Under the pieces are notes generated by a model. The model worked only from the letters and a program-made list of their open reading frames with translations. It was not told the DNA's origin and made no database searches. A program made the translations under genes and the position numbers. From positions 1 to 33,584 of the forward strand of contig JAGXSM010000213.1 of the NCBI GenBank assembly GCA_018333725.1: a stretch of DNA of 33,584 bases, in the 5' to 3' direction. Position 1 is the first letter of the stretch. The number at the start of each line of letters is the position of its first letter. The DNA comes from Melioribacter sp. GTDB taxonomy: Bacteria; Bacteroidota; Ignavibacteria; Ignavibacteriales; Melioribacteraceae. Shown here piece by piece: positions 1-8,123 of this stretch.

Positions 1-196
1 TGCAAACGTCATGCTGTTCATACTTCGTATAGTTTGAGATTACCGAAGCGTGATGAATAAAATTTATTTTTTGCAAACGTCATGCTGTTCATACTTCGTA
101 TAGTTTGAGATTACCGAAGCGTGATGAATAAAATTTATTTTTTGCAAACGTCATGCTGAGCGTCCCGAGCAAGGCGAGGGATAGCCGAAGCATGAC
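1..196. repeat. 71-bp tandem repeat (units starting at 1, 72 and 143), the third unit diverging into a palindromic element
   Basis: tgcaaacgtcatgctg... recurs at 1, 72 and 143 with exact 71-bp spacing. Units 1 and 2 look identical. Unit 3 continues as gtcatgctgagcgtcccgagcaaggcgagggatagccgaagcatgac with arms gtcatgct (150-157) / agcatgac (189-196). Confidence 0.95.
107..196. repeat. Left copy of 90-bp direct repeat flanking the GIY-YIG gene
   Basis: gagattaccgaagcgtgatgaataaaatttattttttgcaaacgtcatgctgagcgtcccgagcaaggcgagggatagccgaagcatgac. Differs from 665-754 at 3 positions by eye. Confidence 0.95.
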
Positions 197-235
197 TGGA
201 AAGGTAAACAGAACCAGATTAAGTGATGATTACCC

Positions 236-281
236 GTCAGACTTCGACTCACACGACTTTCGTCGTGTGGCTCAGTCTGAC
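236..281. repeat. Imperfect 46-nt inverted repeat / hairpin
   Basis: gtcagacttcgactcacacgac-ttt-cgtcgtgtggctcagtctgac: outer gtcagact/agtctgac and inner cacacgac/gtcgtgtg arms. Confidence 0.85.
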
Positions 282-341
282 TTAGATATGCTGAATTAGA
301 CATTCATAGTTTTTATCAATCTGTTTTAAGAAGATTGAGAT

Positions 342-656
342 ATGAGAAAGCAAATGTATGTTTATATTTTAAGATGTTCCGATGGTACTTATTATACTGG
401 AGTTACAAATAATATTGAGCGACGTCTTCAAGAGCATAAATCTGAAAGACATAATAGTTATGTATCAGCAAGATTACCTTTTGAACTTTTTTATTACGAA
501 GAATTTAATAGCCCGTTAATTGCTATTGAAAGAGAAAAACAGATCAAGGGTTGGAGCCGGGCTAAAAAGGAAGCATTAAAATATCGGGATTTTGATAAAC
601 TTAAAATCCTATCAAAAAACAGAAAAGCAAAGCAACATCATATTGTCTATCCTTAG
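342..656 (+). CDS. GIY-YIG nuclease family protein (single domain, COG2827/YhbQ-like)
   Basis: MYVYILRCSDGTYYTGVTNNIERRLQEHK: YVYIL...YTGVT GIY-YIG core plus EREKQIKGWSRAKKEALK motif. Confidence 0.92.
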   Translation: MRKQMYVYILRCSDGTYYTGVTNNIERRLQEHKSERHNSYVSARLPFELFYYEEFNSPLIAIEREKQIKGWSRAKKEALKYRDFDKLKILSKNRKAKQHHIVYP

Positions 657-664
657 TAAAGGGC

Positions 665-754
665 GAGATTGCCGAAGCGTGATGAATAAAGTTTATTTTT
701 TGCAAACGTCATGCTGAGCGTCCCGAGCAAGGCGAGGGATAGCCGAAGCGTGAC
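665..754. repeat. Right copy of 90-bp direct repeat flanking the GIY-YIG gene
   Basis: gagattgccgaagcgtgatgaataaagtttattttttgcaaacgtcatgctgagcgtcccgagcaaggcgagggatagccgaagcgtgac. Confidence 0.95.
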
Positions 755-770
755 TTGAGATTGGAGAATA

Positions 771-1703
771 ATGAGCTTAACCAGAAACATCCTATTGTGG
801 ATGTCTGAAAATAAATTTATGAAAGAACGAATTCCAAAACTGGGATTCGTTCGAAAAGCTGTAAAAAAATTCATGCCGGGTGAAACCGAAGATTTTGCCC
901 TCGATGCTGCGGCACAGTTTTCACAATTTGGTATTCCCTCAGTTTTTACAAAACTGGGTGAAAACATTACACAAATTTCTGAAGCAGATTTAGTCCGAGA
1001 TCATTACTTAAAATTGATTGAGAAAATTGTTGAAAGAAAATTGGATATTGAAATTTCTGTAAAGCTCACCCAGCTCGGTTTTGATCACTCGGAAGAAGAA
1101 ACCTATAATAACTTTATAGCCATAGTTAAGAAAGCTAAAGAGAAGCTCGGCAACTCTGTTTTTATTGATATGGAAAGCAGCATTTACACTCAAAGAACAC
1201 TCGACTTTTATAAAAAGTGCAAAAAAGATTTTGAAAATGTTGGTCTATGCTTACAAGCCTATTTATTTAGAACGCAGAATGATATAGAAGAATTATTTAG
1301 TATTAATCCATCAATCAGAATGGTGAAAGGCGCATATAAAGAACCGCACAGCCTGGTGTTTAAGGACAAGCCAATGGTGGATGAGAACTTTTTTGTTTGC
1401 GCAAATAAACTTTTGCTGCAGTCAAAACAAAATAACATCAGACCGGTTTTTGCAACACACGATGAAAAACTTATTAAGCGAATAACACAGGAAGCTGATC
1501 GCATCGGTATTAAAAAGTCTGCGTACGAGTTTCAGATGCTGTACGGAATAAAGACCACTTTACAAAAACAGCTTGCAAAAGATGGTTATCAATTCCGTGT
1601 TTTAATTGCATACGGCGAATCGTGGTATCCGTGGTACATGCGCCGGCTTGCAGAACGTCCGGCAAATATCTGGTTTGTAATTAAAAACATATTCTCTAAT
1701 TAG
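771..1703 (+). CDS. Proline dehydrogenase family protein (monofunctional)
   Basis: 310 aa with PRODH-type motifs (SVKLTQLG, DMESS, CLQAYLFRT, RMVKGAYKEP, FATHDEKLI, EFQMLYGI, RVLIAYGESWYPWYMRRLAERPAN). Confidence 0.93.
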   Translation: MSLTRNILLWMSENKFMKERIPKLGFVRKAVKKFMPGETEDFALDAAAQFSQFGIPSVFTKLGENITQISEADLVRDHYLKLIEKIVERKLDIEISVKLTQLGFDHSEEETYNNFIAIVKKAKEKLGNSVFIDMESSIYTQRTLDFYKKCKKDFENVGLCLQAYLFRTQNDIEELFSINPSIRMVKGAYKEPHSLVFKDKPMVDENFFVCANKLLLQSKQNNIRPVFATHDEKLIKRITQEADRIGIKKSAYEFQMLYGIKTTLQKQLAKDGYQFRVLIAYGESWYPWYMRRLAERPANIWFVIKNIFSN

Positions 1704-1741
1704 ATTCACTTTTCGGAATAAGAACAACACATGAGCAATCT

Positions 1742-2626
1742 ATGAAACAGTTAAAAGGAATTATGCCTCCAATAACAACTCCATTTGTAAATGGTGAACT
1801 TGCTGCAGACAAACTTGAATTCAACATTAACAGGTGGAATAAAACCGGATTAACCGGTTATGTCGTAATGGGTTCTAACGGTGAATCTGTTTTCTTAACA
1901 CGGGATGAAAAATTAAAACTTGTTGAGATTACAAAAAAATCGGCATCGCCGGATAAATTGATTATTGCCGGAACCGGAAGCGATTCAATAAAAGAAACAA
2001 TTTCTCTTTCAAACGAATCTGCCGAAAGAGGTGCAGACTTTGCATTAATACTAACACCTTCATTTTATAAATCCGAAATGAAACATAATGCATTCATAAA
2101 ATATTTTACGGCAGTTGCTGATGCTGTAAAAATTCCTGTAATTATTTATAACGTACCCAAATTCACCGGTGTTGATATCGAAGCCGAAACTGTATCAAAG
2201 TTATCTGAACATCAGAATATTGTTGGAATAAAGAACAGTTCAGAAAACGTTCGGCAGAACAATGAATTTGTATTTTCAACAGATAATAATTTTTCGGTAA
2301 TTGTTGGAACAGCTTCTATGCTCTATTCAGGATTTACCTCAGGATGTGCCGGCGGCATTCTTGCACTTGCAAATATTGCCCCCGATCAGTGCGTTGCAAT
2401 TCAGAACCATATAGAAAAAGGAAACCTGAAAGAAGCATTAGAAATCCAGAACAGAATGATCCCGGTTAATAAAGCTGTAACCGCTAAATTTGGCGTGGCA
2501 GGATTAAAAGCTGCTATGGATATGCTCGGCTATTTCGGAGGCGAACCAAGAGCTCCTCTTTCACCGTTAAATGAAAAGAGTATGGAAGAACTTAAACAGA
2601 TTCTTCTTTTAGCCGGCTTGCAATAA
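1742..2626 (+). CDS. Dihydrodipicolinate synthase family aldolase, resembling 4-hydroxy-2-oxoglutarate aldolase (HOGA-type)
   Basis: GSNGE, IPVIIYNVP and GIKNSS motifs of the DapA superfamily. The C-terminus AVTAKFGVAGLKAAMDMLGYFGGEPRAPLSPL resembles HOGA1 as I recall it. Confidence 0.85.
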   Translation: MKQLKGIMPPITTPFVNGELAADKLEFNINRWNKTGLTGYVVMGSNGESVFLTRDEKLKLVEITKKSASPDKLIIAGTGSDSIKETISLSNESAERGADFALILTPSFYKSEMKHNAFIKYFTAVADAVKIPVIIYNVPKFTGVDIEAETVSKLSEHQNIVGIKNSSENVRQNNEFVFSTDNNFSVIVGTASMLYSGFTSGCAGGILALANIAPDQCVAIQNHIEKGNLKEALEIQNRMIPVNKAVTAKFGVAGLKAAMDMLGYFGGEPRAPLSPLNEKSMEELKQILLLAGLQ

Positions 2627-2663
2627 CTGATTAAAAATATCTTTTCAATAAATCGGTCCATTT

Positions 2664-5120
2664 ATGAAAACATGGAAATTATTAGCCGTTGTTTTCTTCA
2701 TATCATTTTTTATCAACCATGCTCAAACTAAATTATTATCAATCCCATCTGAGCGCGAGAAACTTCTGATGGATTTCAACTGGAGATTTCACTTTGGCAA
2801 TTCAGAAGATCATCAGAAAGATTTTAATTACGGTTTGGAAGAACCATTCGCTAAAGCCGGTGCGGGTAACAGCGTTTTAAGAAACGATTTTGTTGACTCT
2901 ACCTGGAGAATATTAGATTTACCACATGATTGGGCTGTTGAACTTCCATTTCAAAATCGAATTGAAGATGATCAAATAGTTGCACACGGTTATAAACCGA
3001 TCGGCAAAAAATTCCCTGAAACAAGTATCGGCTGGTATAGAAAAACATTTAACATTCCTTCAAGTGATAGAGGAAAAAGATTTACAATAAAGTTCGATGG
3101 GGTTTTCCGGGATTGTCATGTCTGGCTTAACGGGCATCTTCTTGGAAGAAATTTGAGCGGATACAGTGAGTTCAGTTATGATATAACAGACTATTTGCTT
3201 TACGACAAACCGAACGCACTTGTAGTTAGAGTTGATGCAACATTTTATGAAGGTTGGTTTTACGAAGGCGCTGGAATTTACCGCCATGTCTGGCTTATTA
3301 AAACAAATCCGCTTCACATTCCGCTTTATGGAACATACGTTACAACCGAAGTACTAAAAGGAAATGCTGACATTGAGATTGAAACCGATCTGAAAAATGT
3401 TTTTAACTCTGCTCAGAAATTTGTACTTCATTCTTTTATAATAGACAGTAAGAATAATATTGTCGGCAGTAATTCAACTAAAACTGAGATTGATCCATTC
3501 GGAGAAAAAAAGATTACTGAGAAAATTAATATTAAGAACCCGTCTCTCTGGTCAATTGAAACACCAACACTTTATAAGCTAGTTTCGGTCATTGAAAAAA
3601 ATAATCAGGTTGTTGATAGAGTTGAAACTACATTTGGAATAAGAAAAATTACATTTGATAAGGACAAAGGATTTTTCTTAAACGGGAAACATGTTAAGAT
3701 AAAAGGGGTCTGCTGCCATCAGGATCATGCTGGAGTTGGTTCAGCATTACCAGACCGGCTGCAATACTATAGGATTGAGTTATTAAAAGAGATGGGTTGT
3801 AATGCGTATCGGACAAGTCATAATCCTCCTACAAATGAATTACTTGATGCATGCGATAAACTTGGAATGCTGGTGCTTGATGAAAACCGGCTTATTGGAA
3901 GTAGTCCGGAATTTATCAGCCAATTTGAAAGATTAATTCTGAGAGATCGAAACCATCCTTCAATTATTGCATGGTCTTTGGGTAACGAAGAATGGGCGAT
4001 TCAAACAATAGAAGTTGGAAAACAAATTGCCTTATCTCTCATGCAGATCCAAAAGAAACTCGATTCGTCCAGATTATCTACCTATGCAGCCAATACACCC
4101 AGGTACGAAGGAATAAATAGCGTAATCGATTTACGTGGATTTAATTATATGAAAATTTGCAACATCGATAAATACCGTCAGGATCATCCCGAACAAATTT
4201 TATGGGGAACAGAAGAAGTTAGCAATCTTTGCACTCGTGGAATCTATTCTAACATTCCCGAAGAAGGTTTTATGGCAGATTATGATACTAACTTCCCGGG
4301 GTGGGGATCGACTGCAGAAAAATTCTGGACTTTTTATGACGAGCGCGAATGGCTCGCCGGAGGATTTGTCTGGACGGGATTCGATTACCGCGGTGAACCG
4401 ACTCCTTATAAATGGCCGTGTATCAATTCACACTTTGGAATTATGGATATGTGCGGATTTCCAAAAAATGTTTACTACTATTATCAGTCATGGTGGAGCG
4501 TCAAAGATGTTCTTCATATTTTCCCTCACTGGAACTGGCAAGGGAAAGTTGGAGATACAATAAACGTTTGGTGCTATTCGAACTGCGATAATGTTGAATT
4601 GTTTTTAAATGGAAGAAGTCTGGGTAAAAAAGATGTGATTAAAAATTCTCATCTGGAATGGAATGTTATTTATGAGCAGGGAATTCTTGAAGCTAAGGGA
4701 ATGAAAAATGGAAAAGAAATTTACTCTAAAGTACAGACCACCGGAGAAACTTATACGGTAGTTTTAACTCCCGATAGAAAAAAAATAAATGCTGATGGAG
4801 AAGATATTTCTATTGTGAATGTAATTGCAATTGATTTCGATGGTAATGAAGTTCCTACAGCAAATGAATCGTTAGTCTTCGAAATAAAAGGTAATGGGAC
4901 AATTATCGGAGTTGGAAACGGTAACCCGAGCAGTCACGAACCGGATAAGTACTTGAAGGGGAATTACAAACGCTCCCTATTCAATGGTAAATGTCAGGTA
5001 ATAGTACAATCAACAAAAGAAGCCGGAGAAATTGTTTTAACAGCTCGTTCAGAAAGATTAAAATCTGCAGCAGTCGAGTTAACAACATTAAAAACAGAAC
5101 TTAGACCGGCTGTAAAATAA
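2664..5120 (+). CDS. Glycoside hydrolase family 2 protein (beta-galactosidase-like), secreted
   Basis: N-terminal signal; GH2 motifs LPHDWAVELPF, GWYRKTF, FDGVFRDCHVWLNGHLLG, IKGVCCHQDHAGVG, RTSHNPPTNELLDACD, NHPSIIAWSLGNEEW, GFVWTGFDYRGEPTPYKWP. Confidence 0.95.
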   Translation: MKTWKLLAVVFFISFFINHAQTKLLSIPSEREKLLMDFNWRFHFGNSEDHQKDFNYGLEEPFAKAGAGNSVLRNDFVDSTWRILDLPHDWAVELPFQNRIEDDQIVAHGYKPIGKKFPETSIGWYRKTFNIPSSDRGKRFTIKFDGVFRDCHVWLNGHLLGRNLSGYSEFSYDITDYLLYDKPNALVVRVDATFYEGWFYEGAGIYRHVWLIKTNPLHIPLYGTYVTTEVLKGNADIEIETDLKNVFNSAQKFVLHSFIIDSKNNIVGSNSTKTEIDPFGEKKITEKINIKNPSLWSIETPTLYKLVSVIEKNNQVVDRVETTFGIRKITFDKDKGFFLNGKHVKIKGVCCHQDHAGVGSALPDRLQYYRIELLKEMGCNAYRTSHNPPTNELLDACDKLGMLVLDENRLIGSSPEFISQFERLILRDRNHPSIIAWSLGNEEWAIQTIEVGKQIALSLMQIQKKLDSSRLSTYAANTPRYEGINSVIDLRGFNYMKICNIDKYRQDHPEQILWGTEEVSNLCTRGIYSNIPEEGFMADYDTNFPGWGSTAEKFWTFYDEREWLAGGFVWTGFDYRGEPTPYKWPCINSHFGIMDMCGFPKNVYYYYQSWWSVKDVLHIFPHWNWQGKVGDTINVWCYSNCDNVELFLNGRSLGKKDVIKNSHLEWNVIYEQGILEAKGMKNGKEIYSKVQTTGETYTVVLTPDRKKINADGEDISIVNVIAIDFDGNEVPTANESLVFEIKGNGTIIGVGNGNPSSHEPDKYLKGNYKRSLFNGKCQVIVQSTKEAGEIVLTARSERLKSAAVELTTLKTELRPAVK

Positions 5121-5144
5121 ATTTTTTATTATCAGAGGAATATT

Positions 5145-6260
5145 ATGAGTAGTTCTTTTACACCTTTTAACAGAATATTGATGGGACCCGGTCCATCAAA
5201 TGTAAATCCAAAAGTTTTACAAGCATTATCCAAACCGGCTCTTGGTCATCTCGATCCGCAATTCATCGGATTGATGGATGAAATAAAAGATCTATTGCGA
5301 TACACATTCAAAACCGAGAACGAAGCAACGTTTGTTCTCTCCGGTCCGGGTTCTCTTGGAATGGAAGCTTGTCTTGTAAATCTTATTCACCCGGGCGATA
5401 AAGTTATTGTATGTGTCGGTGGATATTTCGCTAACAGGATGACTCAAATTGTTGAAAAGATCGGAGGCAATCTTGTAACAGTAAAAGAAACCTGGGGACG
5501 TGCAATCGATCCGGAGAACCTTGAACATTCACTTAAACAGAATCCCGATACAAAAGTGGTTGCATTTGTACATGCCGAAACATCTACCGGAGCTTTATCG
5601 GATATAAAAACACTTTCGGGTATTGCTCATAAATATGGGGCATTTGTAATTGCAGACACGGTTACTTCACTCGGTGCAGTTGAAGTCAGGATTGATGAAT
5701 GGAAAATTGATGCTGCGTATTCATGTTCTCAGAAAGGTCTTGCGTGTGTTGCGGGTATGTCGCCTATTACATTCAGTCAGCATGCGGTCGAGTTTATTAA
5801 GAACAGAAAAATTCCGGTTCAAAGCTGGTTCAACGATTTGAATCTTCTATTAAGTTATTGGAATGGTCCCGGTAAAAGAGCATATCATCATACCGCGCCA
5901 AGTAATCAGTTCTATGGATTGCATGAAGCATTGCTGTTATTGAAAGAAGAAGGAATTGAAAACTCATGGCAAAGGCACAAAGAAAATAGTGTTAAATTAA
6001 TCTTACGGCTAAAAGAATTGGGATTAGAGCCGCTCGTTCCTGAAAATGAAAGAATACCAAACCTGCTAACAATTAAAATTCCCCATGGTGTTGATGAATT
6101 AAAAGTAAGAACTGAATTGTTAAACAAGCATAACCTTGAAATTGGCGCTGGCTTGGGAGAACTTGCCGGAAAAGTTTGGCGAATCGGTTTAATGGGTTAC
6201 AATTCCAATGAAAAAATGATTGATTATTGTATTGGCGCTTTCAAAGATGTGTTGAAATAA
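5145..6260 (+). CDS. Class V aminotransferase, alanine-/serine-glyoxylate aminotransferase family
   Basis: LMGPGPSNVNPKVL, HAETSTG, ADTVTSLG, SCSQKGL (PLP lysine), YHHTAPSNQFYGLHEAL, RIGLMGYNS. Confidence 0.92.
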   Translation: MSSSFTPFNRILMGPGPSNVNPKVLQALSKPALGHLDPQFIGLMDEIKDLLRYTFKTENEATFVLSGPGSLGMEACLVNLIHPGDKVIVCVGGYFANRMTQIVEKIGGNLVTVKETWGRAIDPENLEHSLKQNPDTKVVAFVHAETSTGALSDIKTLSGIAHKYGAFVIADTVTSLGAVEVRIDEWKIDAAYSCSQKGLACVAGMSPITFSQHAVEFIKNRKIPVQSWFNDLNLLLSYWNGPGKRAYHHTAPSNQFYGLHEALLLLKEEGIENSWQRHKENSVKLILRLKELGLEPLVPENERIPNLLTIKIPHGVDELKVRTELLNKHNLEIGAGLGELAGKVWRIGLMGYNSNEKMIDYCIGAFKDVLK

Positions 6261-6379
6261 CAAGTTGGAATTAATAAAGACTGGTCAATAAGAAAATTTT
6301 TAAAAAATAACTTGACAAACTGCTGAACAATAATTATTTTCACTTTAGAAATTAAAGCACTTTGTAAAAGGGAAGAAAA

Positions 6380-6976
6380 ATGGACGATAAAACAGCATTA
6401 GAGGAATTACAGTTCATACGGAAAGTAATCGATGAAACGCGTCAAAGCGTTGTTTACAACGGCAAGGATTCTATTTTCTGGGGCATAATTATAATAATAG
6501 GGATGATGTCAACTTATATTTTGGTTATAAACGAGATCTACTTTAGATATGCTTATATCTGGTTAGTATTGATCTCTATTGGTTGGGTTTATTCACTCTA
6601 TAATGGTAAAAAGCAAAAAGCAAAATTCCCCTCAACTTTTGCTGGTAAACTTATTGGATATGTATGGGGTATGGCTGGCATTTCAATGACAATTATTGGT
6701 TTTGTCGGAACTTATAGTGGAGCTGTTAGCCCTATGGGAATTAGTCCCATTGCTTGCATAATAATGGGCGGAGCTTACTTCCTAACCGGAAAGTTGTGTG
6801 AAGCAAAGTGGATAAGCAATTTATCCTACGGTTGGTGGATCGGCGGAACTGCATTATTATTTATTAAAACTGTCGAATCGTTTTTAATTATGTCTCTATT
6901 AATGTTATTTTTTCAGACAATACCCGGAATAATAATTTATAGAAAGTACAAAAAAGAGATAGCGGTAAAATCGTGA
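6380..6976 (+). CDS. Multi-pass membrane protein of unknown function
   Basis: 198 aa with about 5-6 hydrophobic segments. Overlaps the start of the downstream HTH gene. Confidence 0.75.
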   Translation: MDDKTALEELQFIRKVIDETRQSVVYNGKDSIFWGIIIIIGMMSTYILVINEIYFRYAYIWLVLISIGWVYSLYNGKKQKAKFPSTFAGKLIGYVWGMAGISMTIIGFVGTYSGAVSPMGISPIACIIMGGAYFLTGKLCEAKWISNLSYGWWIGGTALLFIKTVESFLIMSLLMLFFQTIPGIIIYRKYKKEIAVKS

Positions 6977-7269
6977 GCCAGTTCGATTATCAACAAATTG
7001 ACGACATAATTCATTCTAGAATTAGATTAGCTATTATGGCTCTTTTAATTTCCATAGAAGAAGCGGAATTTAATTTTATAAAGGAAAAAGTTAATACGAC
7101 TGATGGAAACCTAAGTGTCCACATTCGAAAACTTGAAGAAGCTGGTTATGTATCTATTAAAAAGGAATTTGTTGATCGAAAACCAAGAACAACTTATGCT
7201 CTTACAAAAAATGGAAGAAAAGCTTTTGAAATTTATCTTGATCATTTAGAGAAGCTAATCAAAAAATAA
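6973..7269 (+). CDS. Winged-helix transcriptional regulator (MarR/ArsR-like)
   Basis: GTG start overlapping the previous stop; TTDGNLSVHIRKLEEAGYVSIKKEFVDRKPRTTYALTKNGRKAFEIYLDHLEKL is a typical wHTH. Confidence 0.9.
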   Translation: MSQFDYQQIDDIIHSRIRLAIMALLISIEEAEFNFIKEKVNTTDGNLSVHIRKLEEAGYVSIKKEFVDRKPRTTYALTKNGRKAFEIYLDHLEKLIKK

Positions 7270-7328
7270 TTTTTTTGTTTATATACTTTATAAAATAAAG
7301 TTCTTTATACAATAACAAAGAGGTTAAC

Positions 7329-8102
7329 ATGAAAAATGTAATCCAATTATTAATTATTCTTTCACTTGTAATTACAAATCTTCTATCGGCTCAAAATCAA
7401 GATAGAATAGAAGAGAACAAAATACTGGAAGCAATAAACCTTGCTGATAAAGCATTGGTTGTTTACAATAAAGATATGCTTCTTAAAGCAAGAGAAGTAT
7501 TCGAAAAAGAAAGTGATAATCTGACTTGTCTGTTTTTTCAAACCTTCTGTGAATATAAACTTCTGGAAATGAGCTCCCGACCGGGTAATGGAGACCTGTT
7601 CGATAAAATTTACGACACAGCTGTTGAAAATGCTGAACAACTTTCATCCGCCGAAGGTTTTGAATCGGAAGGTAAAACTCTTCTTGCCGGAATTTATATG
7701 ATGAAGATTGCATCAAATCCAATGTCTGCTGTCTCGCTTACAACAAAAATTCATGCACTTCTAGACGAAGCACAAAGTATCAATTCCTCCAATCCAAGAT
7801 CATATATTATTAGAGGAATCATGAAGTTTCAAACCCCGGCTATGTTTGGTGGAAGTTTAGAAGATGCAGTAAAAAATTTCTCGAAAGCAATTCAACTCTT
7901 TGAAAAGGAAGACCAGGTCGAACCTGTTAAACCTCACTGGGGTTATCTTGAATCAATTATATGGATGGGCCTTGCCCAGGAGAAACTGGAAAACTTTGAT
8001 GCAGCAAAATTCGCCTATCAGAAGGTGCTGAATCTTGAACCAGATTACACCTGGGTTAAATATTCTTTGCTTCCGAACTTGCTTAAGAAAATTGGGAATT
8101 AA
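7329..8102 (+). CDS. Secreted TPR-containing protein
   Basis: Signal peptide MKNVIQLLIILSLVITNLLSAQ; C-terminal TPR-like WMGLAQEKLENFDAAKFAYQKVLNLEPDYTWVK. Confidence 0.8.
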   Translation: MKNVIQLLIILSLVITNLLSAQNQDRIEENKILEAINLADKALVVYNKDMLLKAREVFEKESDNLTCLFFQTFCEYKLLEMSSRPGNGDLFDKIYDTAVENAEQLSSAEGFESEGKTLLAGIYMMKIASNPMSAVSLTTKIHALLDEAQSINSSNPRSYIIRGIMKFQTPAMFGGSLEDAVKNFSKAIQLFEKEDQVEPVKPHWGYLESIIWMGLAQEKLENFDAAKFAYQKVLNLEPDYTWVKYSLLPNLLKKIGN

Positions 8103-8123
8103 TTATTTCTGAAAGGGACAAAA

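Noticed and set aside
1-196. Possible CRISPR array
   Set aside because: Units are contiguous 71-bp tandem copies with no unique spacers, and no cas genes are in the window.
653-967. Minus-strand ORF antisense to proline dehydrogenase
   Set aside because: Overlaps a clearly coding plus-strand gene, no recognisable domain, low-complexity composition. The same reasoning applies to the other antisense track ORFs (e.g. 3060-3317, 5292-5528, 8346-8561, 12794-13096, 17372-17707).
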